This document shows, piece after piece, positions 55,357 through 64,000 of a stretch of DNA of 64,000 nucleotides; the stretch's first letter is position 1; every line of letters starts with the position of its first letter. A model generated the notes under the pieces. It searched no databases. It saw only the letters and a list, made by a program, of their open reading frames with translations, and was not told where the DNA came from. The stretch comes from Rhyacophila brunnea (taxonomy: Eukaryota > Arthropoda > Insecta > Trichoptera > Rhyacophilidae). Position numbers and translations under genes: made by a program. The stretch lies in NCBI GenBank assembly GCA_022495005.1, contig JAGYXB010001046.1, positions 1 to 64,000 on the forward strand. Direction: 5' to 3'.

Positions 55357-58300
55357 CTACAATAAGAATAGAGTTGGTATATTTGTCGGTGCATTACAGT
55401 GATCTGTTTAGGTATCATCATATATTTAAGTACCTTGGTTACATAGTAGGAGCGAATACATTGTAGTGTTGTTAATTGTAATATTATATTAATTCATAAA
55501 TAGATTGTCGTCTGACAGCGAGCAAGGAGTCATCTACCTCGAGTCGTGTAGACGATTGTTTCAAAATCTCATATATAATTTTAAAAGTTTTAAATCCACG
55601 TTTCTTGCAATATGCAACAATATACCTATCAAAAGCATTGTTGAATCGAGCGAGTCACCGCTGTAAGGCACGCGCCGTATAGAACAATTGCGAAATGCTT
55701 ACTTTGAAGGATAAATTAGTTAAAAAAAAATAATTATAAAGCGACCTTCGCAACTGCTTAAGGTGTTAATTTCATAACTTGCTTGTCCTGCGTGAATCCT
55801 AGTGCAGGTCATAAAGTAAACAATTACATGACGCCTTTAGGGCGTTTGCACTAGACAAGAAGTAACTAGCAGCATTTTCTTTTGTTCCAAATCAGTATAT
55901 AACCAACGGATCGAGGAGACCAAGCAACACAAGTATTAACATCGTTACCTTAGTCGAATCTCTGATCCATCGTTTAGTAACTTTCTCACGACGCATCTTC
56001 GTAATATTAATTATTGTCAATAGTAATTTAACTTATCTAGCCATTGCTGTAACCTGACTATAATCATTGTATCATTTTATTGTTAGGGGGTAAATAAATT
56101 GGGTATTTACTTTTATCACACGCATCCTTTGACTAACATCATTGAGTTTACCTACCTACCCCACCCAAAATCATCCCTTACGATATATTCAATTCAATAA
56201 TATTAAAATAAATACAATATCATTGTGTTTCCTAATATAGCACGCAAGGTGTTTTGAGAGTTAATTGTCAGAAATAGTGCGTGATTTTTGCTAAGATAGA
56301 AGATAGAACCAACCGAAGCGTTAACTATCAAACTTTCAATCATCATGAACAGAGTTTTACGCTACCAATTTATCTAAAATTAGTTAGTAGCACAACTTAT
56401 AATTCCATTTTATCGAAAAATTAGATTCATCGATGAGGATCACTATTGGCTTAACGGGATGATTAATAGGAAAGGAAAATTGTCGCAAATGAAATGAGAC
56501 CAACAGTCCCAAAAGACTCCATTGTATCCACAAAATTTACCGTTAGATACGGTTTACATAATGAGACCAGACGTCACGTTTTCAGGCGACGTGTCCCGGT
56601 ATCCCCGAACATAGCTTCGGGACGCCAAAATGTGCCGTTTTCGAAAAGAGAGAAATTCGCAGTAGAAATTTAAAAAAAAACACGCAAAATCGAATTCTTG
56701 ACGGTAAAATCCAGTACTCAACACCAGATATGCCTACTTAAGAAAATTTGTTCTTCGGAAAAATATAGCCCCTGATAAATTTTCATGTAAGTACTTATTC
56801 ATTTCTGTAGGTATGTAGTTTTCATTAATAAATAAAATAATAATATGTACTATGAAACAAGATGACGTGGAAAAAATATGGGGGAAATGAGAACATTACA
56901 ATCTTGCAGTGGCGAAGGGTGGAGGTAGGCTGTTAAGATTCGCTATAAATAGTGTACACTAAACTTTGTTAGTCATAGGTATTTGTTTTTATTGAACTAA
57001 GACTACAATTTACAGATGGTGTTAGTTAGTTTTTAAAAATCAATTAAACCCTGCCTAAAGGAAACCATATTAGTTTTGGTCTAATTTGGGCGATACGACA
57101 AAATTGCGCACACTTTTTCATCCATAGTTATTTGTTTTCGTTGGATTAACAATATATATTACACATATTGTTGGTTAATTTTTTTATTTCATTAAGCCCT
57201 GCCTAAACCAAACTATAATAAATAAAAAATATTATTCTATCTATAAAATATTCAAAGTCATGTATGATTTAATTGCATAATTTTAGATATTTTATAGATA
57301 TACATGTATTTTTTGACTATTATCTATTATGGCTTGGTTTCTCAGGGTTAAAATGAATTTTAAAAACTAACCAACACTTTCTGTAAATTGCAGTCTTATT
57401 TCAATGAAAATAAACATGCATGTCTGAAAAAGTTTAATGTACACTATTTATGGCGGATCTTAACAGCCTACCTCCACCCTTCGCCACTGCAATCTTGTCA
57501 ATTTTATTGTATTGTATGAAAGTTTGAGGCCCCTAAAACGGATAAGTAGGTACCTACCTTTTTAGATGTATCGGTTTGGGGGAAAAAATAAATGGCCACG
57601 TTAGGTTTACTGTAAACGGGGATACCGGGACACGCCGCCTGAAAACGGGACTGTTCCGGTGAAAACGGGATGTCTGGTCACATTAAGTTTACACCATGGT
57701 GGCATCAATGGAAAATATTTTTTAAAAATTAGACCGGAGGTTGCGTTAAGGTTAATGGAGATAGTTACCGAATCATGATCAATAATGTTTTTTTAATGTG
57801 GACGACATTCATACGGACGAGATGTGTTTCAAACAAAGTGGCACTAAGTGCCATACGGCGACCGTAATCATCGATTTGTTGAAATCAAAATTTGTCCAGA
57901 AGTTGATTTCGAGAAAATTACTTGTCAATTGATTTCCAAAATTTCCTGTGAAGCTTTGTAAATTCACTGGTTTATGCTGATAATTCATCAACAATTAAAG
58001 CCAAGGAAACCAAAATTGTTCTTGCTATCCATGATATATGGCCAGCAGTGCACGAAAAAAAGTGGCCCAAAATGGATGCCCTGAATTTACTTGTTAACAA
58101 TGTTGTGTATCGACCTTTTGAATAAAATAAATGCTTAAAAGTCAATGTTCATTTTTTTGTACAATTTAAAGTTCTATCGGGCTTTAAAAAACATGTTTAA
58201 TAATCGAACTTAGGTACCTGGTCTAAGGGTATGTATTTTGAATAAGAGCAGCCAGGTAGAGGGGACTCATTTTGAATTTGGCGGATTGTATTGTCAATAT

Positions 58301-60856
58301 ATTCTTCTTTGATGACGACTTCCTCATTATCATCCTCAGGCTTTATATTGATCAAAACGTTCTCACTCTCCTGAAAACAACATCATAATTATCATATAAT
58401 TTAGATATTAATTAATATACATAAACTTGAAAATAGCTGAAATGTGCATTATTAATAGTGTGGGGTTTTATAAATTAAAAAGTGCATTAACTAAATAAAT
58501 GGTATTTATTTAACATATAAGCTAAACAACAATAATAGCAAAAATGCAAGACATCGGTAATCCTATATATTATAATAAAATATAAGATAAGTATAATACA
58601 TTAAGTATTAAAAAACCAAAACATCATATAAGACCAATAAACCTACATATTATATCTACATATTTAAATTATAACAGTCCTCACACAGCTCTTTCATCTG
58701 CAATCAGTGACCGTCAATGTTTTCTTCTGCCATTTTTTACGATTAGATCAATTTATTTGTGATATGCGATTATCTCACTTATTTGATCAATCCCCCAGGC
58801 TAGAGTCCTGTCAGTCGCCCCAGTGGCGCACCCAGGGGGGAAAGAGACCCTGGCACCCCCTAAACATAAAAATTATCAGAATGATTTTAAGCATTGAAAT
58901 TGAAAGCCAATAAACTACTTATACCTTGGGCTTATACAAATCAAAACACAGCAAAAAAATTAAATTTGTTTATTCCCAGCAACCCTTTTCGAAAAAAATC
59001 TTAGATTTTAATTTCTAACACATAAATTTCTAAACACTAATGTCGGGTTTTTTTAGAAACCCAATCCATAATGGAACTGCCAAAAAATCCACCCGAATTC
59101 CGGAGTGGTGTAGATCATGGCTGGGGAGGGCTGACAGGGCTCTAGCCTGGGGGCCCGGACTGTGGGGGGCCCAGCGTGTCGGGTTGACCAGATAAGTGAG
59201 ATAAACACACATCATAAATTAGCTTTAACAGTAAAAAAAGTCGCCTGCGACGCTATTATACTTCATACCCATGAACATTTTAAATTATATAATTGTGCAG
59301 CATGTTTTCTGATTATTATGTGTCGATACTCAACAGCTCCATTATTGAAGTAGATGTATTAATCGCTAATAATTCACTGTACCCTTAATTTGAACTAAAA
59401 CATAATTTGAAAAACGTTAATGTAGTGTTTCACACTGCCTTTAATCTTAGCGGTAGGTATGGAGCCCGCCAAATATTCTAGCGTGAGGGCCCGTTTCAGA
59501 CTATGGGGGGCATGGTGTGGGTATACCGAGTGCAATAGACAAAAGACCGATAAACGAGATATTAGGCTGTGTAGGTTTGTGTAAGTATAAGTTAAATGCA
59601 ATATTACTTTTTTTGTCAATTTTCAATTAATATTTTGGAACCTCAATATTAAACACCAAAAATCGACGATAAACATTTCGCGAAACGAATGACTACTCCC
59701 ATTATAGTCGGTGGTGGTGTAAATCAAAAGAACATTTTTTCAGTGGAATTCGGCATAAATATTGTAGCTCTCTAGACCATGCGGGTAGCGGGTAGAGTAA
59801 TGTTTGAGCATACAAGGTGCACATGTCCAGCATGGTCGCTGTTTCACTTCCAATCCGCCAGTCACTGATGACAAGCTCAACGGTTACTGCCACTATGCCT
59901 CCAAATTAATAAAAACTAGGAGAAACTGTACAAATATGCCACCGCGTATTGTGAAAATATGTAAAAATAATTATATGAAGAAGAAAAAGAGCCTATGGGA
60001 CAAATTTACATGCTCCTCCTTGGGATTCCCCCCAATATTAAATCCTGAGTGCGCCACTGAGCCGCCCTTTGTAGTTGCTATGGTGATTTCCAAAGTTCAG
60101 TTCAATTTTCGTCTGGAAAATTGTCTCGATTCCTTTTCTTAGTGTTAGAGTTTACGGCCGAATGTCTTCCACTGAGTAACCACTGATCAACGTATTTTGA
60201 AGGACCGAAGAGTGTCAAAGGTGGTCCGACAAGTTAGATGAACAATAGTGGCAATACTGTTTTGGTCTTCAACGAAGCTCTTATTGGGGTACCTAATAAT
60301 TAAATTCATTTGCGAAAATTCGCGTTCAAATTCATATGATGAAATGGTAATAGAATTCAATTCATATGCCAAACGCGATAGTTTTTCACGATATGTCTTT
60401 GCATATGAGATGATTCAGGAAAAACCAAACCAAACCGAGCCCGAACGCCGTTCCAATGCGTTACATGACAAAAAGCCCTGCCAAACAGTATCACCATTAT
60501 GATCAGTATGATCAGTCTGGCAATAGTCAGAGCCAATCCAAATCCGATCAAAGCTCTCTATTCTATAATAGACGTACTTTTAGGTACCTACTTATGTTTA
60601 GAAATTGACCACATTTGTCAACAAAATTATGAATACCCTAGCATAAACAAATTAGGAATCTACTTACCTCTTTGAAGTGGATAATATTGCGGTCGTCCTC
60701 GACATTTTCCTGTATGACTGACACGTCAAATCGACCTTTGTCCTTGAAGTGATTTAAGTCTATCCATTGACATGTGCCATCGCTGATTACCTTCGCCGTT
60801 TCTTCAGGCAATATTTCATCGATTGTTTCGGGTTTTACTTCCATTTTATGCGACAT
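54808..60856 (-). CDS. C2H2 zinc-finger gene remnant, three-exon model (cluster copy 5)
   Basis: The exons are 60856-60668 (63 codons), 58370-58218 (51) and 55356-54808 (182 plus stop), all phase 0, giving about 296 residues. Exon 1 is unlike the DVKQEC exon of the other copies but has VKPE and VIQE motifs. Exon 2 is the PGCSY module next to the array. No KREI module was found between them; a 1.2 kb hAT element sits there. The array has three sound fingers, then decays. It could be a short functional protein or a dying copy; the second is more likely given the ragged 3' end. Confidence 0.55.
55357..56898. other. Last intron of copy 5, left part
   Basis: Includes intron sequence related to the other copies near 56240-56460 and a stretch at 56490-56650 whose words (TCCCGGTATCCCCG, GGTTTACATAATGAGACCAG) recur in reverse near 57610-57690 (GGGGATACCGGGACACG). 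The MITE at 56907 sits between these two, which suggests a nested arrangement. Confidence 0.45.
56907..57489. mobile_element. hAT-type MITE with intact 8-bp target-site duplication
   Basis: Begins CAGTGGCGAAGGGTGGAGGT and ends in its inverted form CCTCCACCCTTCGCCACTG. It is flanked on both sides by CAATCTTG (56899-56906 and 57490-57497). The terminal inversions extend over some 100 bases or more. The 8-bp duplication and CAG...CTG ends fit the hAT superfamily. Family members are at 19140, 29449, 45680 and 62004. Confidence 0.92.
57720..58135 (+). mobile_element. Dead mariner/Tc1-type transposase in copy 5
   Basis: Broken plus-strand frames read VNGDSYRIMINNVF, then DLLKSKFVQKLISRKLLVN, then ANSLVYADNS-like words, IKAKETKIVLAI and PAVHEKKWPKMDA. 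This is the same transposase as in copies 2 to 4, antisense to the gene and just 3' of the PGCSY exon. Intron bases at 58165-58200 (TTTAAAGTTCTATCGGGCTT) match 32690-32710 next to exon 4 of copy 4. Confidence 0.7.
58218..58370 (-). CDS. PGCSY-module exon of copy 5
   Basis: Acceptor GTTTTCAG, donor GTACCT, 51 codons, phase 0-0. Encodes LINIKPEDDNEEVVIKEEYI and PGCSYSKYIPLDQ. The length equals exon 4 of copy 3. Confidence 0.75.
58821..60059. mobile_element. hAT-type element, 1.24 kb, with near-perfect target-site duplication
   Basis: Left end CAGTGGCGCACCCAGG; right end in reverse complement CAGTGGCGCACTCAGG. Flanks are AGTCGCCC and AGCCGCCC, seven of eight bases equal. No transposase frame. 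Part of its inside (about 59150-59520: GATAAGTGAGATAAACA, GTAGATGTATTAATCGCTAA) is shared with the right-edge element at 63580-63900, so one element carries or has captured part of another. Confidence 0.85.
60668..60856 (-). CDS. Exon 1 of copy 5
   Basis: ATG at 60856 (MSHKMEVKPETIDEI), a second ATG four codons on, donor GTAAGTA; 63 codons, phase 0. The acidic peptide includes MEVKPET, DGTCQWIDLNHF and VSVIQENVEDD. I do not recognise a domain. Its link to the downstream exons rests on strand, phase and position only. Confidence 0.55.
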
Positions 60857-60859
60857 TTT

Positions 60860-61440
60860 ATATCAAAATTTGTCAATACATTCACAACACCGTCGCGGGT
60901 CACTGGCCATGCCATTAATTATAAACTATTGCAGTCTACCATAGACATTATGAAGTGTTGCCATTTTTATAATCTTCCTTTGAAATAAATAGATTATTTT
61001 TTCTTACAAAATAACATATAATCATTATAATAATTAATTGAGAGGCCCTTTTTATTCAGAGGTAATTTAGTAGATAACGTATTTGAATGTTTGATTTAAT
61101 TTTAGATCGTTTATTAAATTTATTTATTTTTATGTTTTATACAAAATTGCATAATTTGTACCTAAGTGGTGCTCAGTCCACATTGTATCTTGCTAGAGAA
61201 CTTATTACTTAGGTACTTTGGACCATCATCCCTGCATCTCTGTTATATTGTAGGTAGGTAGCTTATGTATCTATATCTACTATTGTATCACTGTACTTCT
61301 ATCAAAACTCACAAATAAACACGCATTCTACAATATCAGACTAATTCAGTTATTCACTTCTCCTTCATCATCCATAATCACCTACATCCAAACTGGTGAC
61401 TAGGTACCACCACAATGTTTCCAAACTTTAAATATCTTAA
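60860..61440. other. Non-coding stretch, possible LTR scrap at 61140-61415
   Basis: See 50880-51060 for the shared words. No other feature recognised. Confidence 0.35.
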
Positions 61441-61443
61441 CAC

Positions 61444-61933
61444 ATATGAGGGGTATAGAAGCAAAAGCCGCTTTCTACCAAAACTAATTTAAGGCAGATA
61501 AGTTTAATGCAAAGTTTTTTGTTTTTTTTTCAATGTAGAAGTAAGGTTAAAAAATTAATTTGTATAATAAAAATCAGTACCTTATTAAGATATTTATTTA
61601 TAATAGTCAATATTGCTACATTTGCTTCCAAATATATAAGATTGTTGCGTTTGCATCTAACTATTTGAAAGTTTGCTGTGTTTGCTCCCAAATTGTAACG
61701 AGCGGCCATTTTGTCACGTGACTCATTTGTATGGGAATAATATTGAATATAGAAGAATGCAGCCTTTGCTTTTAATGTGAATAATTTAAGTTATTTTTTT
61801 GTGAAAGAATGCAAGGTTTGCGCCTCAAATATTGTTTTACCATGTGCAAAATAAGCAGCTCTATATTTCTACATGCATAGGTTATTTTGCCAATTTTTCA
61901 AGACTGCTGCATTTGCTTCTATACCCCTCATAT
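61444..61933. mobile_element. TIR element with 22-base perfect ends
   Basis: 61444-61465 (ATATGAGGGGTATAGAAGCA and on) and 61912-61933 are perfect reverse complements. The inside contains repeated TTTGCTTCCAAAT-like words near 61618, 61651 and 61685. No coding frame. Confidence 0.85.
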
Positions 61934-62003
61934 AAAATATGTAATTGCTTATGTATTTAGGTTTAAATGGATGAAAAGTTATTTTAACCAACATACAATG
62001 CAA

Positions 62004-62090
62004 CAGTGGCGAAAGGCAGGCTTTTTAGATCGGACATAAATAGTGCAACCTTAATTTTGTCAGTCAAACGTATTTGTTATATTTCCATTA
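62004..62090 (+). mobile_element. hAT-type MITE, left-end fragment
   Basis: CAGTGGCGAAAGGCAGG, then ATAAATAGTGCAACCTTA and TTTTGTCAGTCAAACGTATT, as in the element at 56907. Confidence 0.6.
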
Positions 62091-62747
62091 TATGTACATA
62101 TTCCTGATCGTTTTTTACCCGCTCTTCTATGCGCATTTATGATTTTCTTATTGGCAATAAATTGAAACATTGGATTAAGTATAGATTTTTTATTTATTTT
62201 ATATATATATTTTAACACTACGACAGAGCATGAGGCTTGATTACAGAAGTGCTATCAGAAATATATTTATTTAAGAAAACAAAACATTTTGGACATAACA
62301 AATCAAAATTCTGGACCTTCACAATATGAGATTTATATTAAAACAAATATGGTTTTTGTAGGCTCGAGTCGAGTCAACAGTTATGGCCCAGAATATGTCG
62401 TGGCTGCGACCAAGTAGGTTATTGACAGGCACATATAAATTTTAATTCCTTAGGACGCCAGGAATAGAAACAGTCTCTCGTGATAGAAAGTAAAAATATG
62501 AACTAATACAAAAAATAGAAGTGAAAAATCACAAACACCCAGGTTTTTAAACCTGATCTGTGCCGTGAGGTTCTATATGGCGGCAAGTGAAACCTTACTA
62601 TTTTTTTTATTATATTGAAAGTTTAACATGAACACTTACCAATCATATGCTAAATGCCTAATTATTGGATCAGTATTCTTTTGAATTTTAAAATATTCAA
62701 AACAATCACCTAAGACTGGCATGCTGTCTTCAAAGACAGGCGAATAA

Positions 62748-62797
62748 GTTCGCGTTTGGTGTATGGCCGGCACTGTACGCCCGGCCATACCGCGAAC
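62748..62797. repeat. GC-rich hairpin with bulge
   Basis: GTTCGCG and GTATGGCCGG pair with CCGGCCATAC and CGCGAAC; the 10-base inner stems are perfect, the loop is 10 bases, and there is a 6-base bulge on the left side. A second small palindrome, CTGTCTTCAAAGACAG, is at 62724-62739. Confidence 0.8.
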
Positions 62798-62961
62798 CAC
62801 ATGAATATTATTCCTACTTTATCTAGAAACGAGCCCAGCGTTCCCAAATCATAGATTAAATTACCATTCTTCAGATAAAAGATACGAAAGTAGTGATCTG
62901 TTTGTGGGTTTTTGTTTTTAATTGGTTTCACAAACTTTATAAAGCCTCATATTCAATAGGG

Positions 62962-64000
62962 CAGTGCTCTGCAACCAGTGTGCCACGAGACAATGCTAGG
63001 TGTGCCGCGGAGCATTGCTTAAAACACAAATGATTTTTTATATTATACAATAATTACTTGATAGTCAAAAATTGCGTAGGTACTTGGCTGGTAATAAATA
63101 AATTTGAGCACCTGCATAAACTTAATAAAACAATTCATGGTCAGATGAAGTATATTGACGTAATCTGACAAATAAGAATGATTTAAGACAAGGATCTCTA
63201 CAAATGTACCAAAGGACTAACCAGACCACCAATGAAAACAAGCAATTAATTTTGGATCCATCTCCAAGCCATTTAACTTTGCTTTAAAAGAAATTTCATC
63301 ATTACTTTTATCCAATCAATACGACTGGCTTCAAAACCCTTTTGCAACCAATGCCAAAAATTCTATAGAAGCGCTTATGCTATTTTCTGGATTTCGGTTA
63401 ATAAAGAATATCCTCGTATTTTTGATAAGGCTACCAAACTAAGTAAGTAAGGCTAAAAACTTTTACGTTCATTGAAACAAACTCAGGTATCATAATAGGT
63501 AGTTATTCTATTGCTAATATAAATACATGGGAATATGTAGTTATTGTGGGGCCCAAGCTCAAGGAGAGCGGTGTGGCAGGTCAAGCAGATAATTGAGATA
63601 AACAGAAATTACATGCTTGCTCTAATAGCACTGTTTTACTTCGCTACCATCACTATTTTAGCACATACGATTGTAGGATACATATTATTATTATTGTATC
63701 AATACTCGACATATAATTATTGTTAAAACGACAACTAACCGTAATTCAAGTGGATGTATTAATTAATACAAAAAGTCGCTAAACATAGAATCAATACGAT
63801 TAATTTTACATCGAACATCATTTGAAAAAAAACGCTATTTTAAAGTATTACACTGTCTTTAACCCTAGCGATAGGCAGGGGGGCGCCGAATATTCTGGCC
63901 TGGAGTCAATGTTTTGGTGTATAAATTGTTTTACGTGTGGTGTGCCGCGGAATTCTGGGAAGACCTGTAGTGTGCCATGGCTGAGAAAAGGTTGCGAAGC
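62962..64000 (+). mobile_element. hAT-like relic running off the right edge
   Basis: The left end CAGTGCTCTGCAACCAGTGT and the last bases of the window (AGAAAAGGTTGCGAAGC) look like inverted ends of one element. Broken plus frames near 63110-63440 (HLHKLNKTIHG, then WISVNKEYPRIFDKATKL) resemble the C-terminal hAT transposase region in ZBED/SCAND3-type proteins, at modest confidence. An inverted copy is at 47768-48590. It cannot be closed because the window ends first. Confidence 0.6.

Noticed and set aside
59804..60142. Plus-strand frame of 112 codons
   Set aside because: Runs across the terminus of a hAT element at 60059, so it is a chance frame.

Overview
This is a eukaryotic, AT-rich window that looks like insect DNA. 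A moth or butterfly is the most likely source, because of the many short GTAGGTA/TACCTACC runs, the small phase-0 coding exons, the RTE-type LINEs and the hAT and mariner relics. That placement is inference from style, not from a marker gene. A 23-base run of N at 38801-38823 shows that this is a draft assembly.

The backbone is a cluster of C2H2 zinc-finger genes that are copies of one another. From left to right they are: a broken finger array on the minus strand (6415-7661, 'copy 1'); a minus-strand gene of three recognisable exons ending in a 19-finger array (8599-13071, 'copy 2'); a plus-strand gene of five exons (15012-24947, 'copy 3'); a minus-strand gene of five exons (30773-38242, 'copy 4'); and a minus-strand remnant with three intact fingers (54808-60856, 'copy 5'). 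Every exon boundary I could place is in phase 0. The short upstream exons encode acidic peptides rich in psi-K-x-E (SUMO-acceptor-like) motifs and a PGCSYSxY motif. The last exon carries a leader of the form VRxxLRRVxxFPRNxIC followed by the finger array. Copies 3 and 4 share an inverted segmental duplication that includes promoter-side sequence, exons 1 and 2 and part of the next intron. Copies 2 to 5 all keep pieces of a dead mariner/Tc1-type transposase, antisense to the gene, in the intron before the array. That insertion probably predates the duplications.

Other genes are few. The first exon of a MADF-domain protein gene lies on the minus strand at the left edge (401-781). A partial, non-processed pseudogene of CTR9, the TPR subunit of the Paf1 complex, lies on the plus strand at 41237-46216 with stops, frameshifts and missing exons.

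The rest is mobile DNA: LINE fragments of several clades (5.4, 11.4-12.1, 22.3-23.0, 25.1-25.6, 28.0-28.6, 39.0-39.5, 44.8, 49.1-49.7 and 51.9-52.7 kb), a Ty3/Gypsy pol fragment (20.7-21.7 kb), a tRNA-derived SINE family, hAT-type elements with target-site duplications (56.9 and 58.8 kb), a hAT-like relic at the right edge with an inverted copy at 47.8 kb, and many fold-back or TIR elements. I found no rRNA gene, no convincing functional tRNA gene and no CRISPR.
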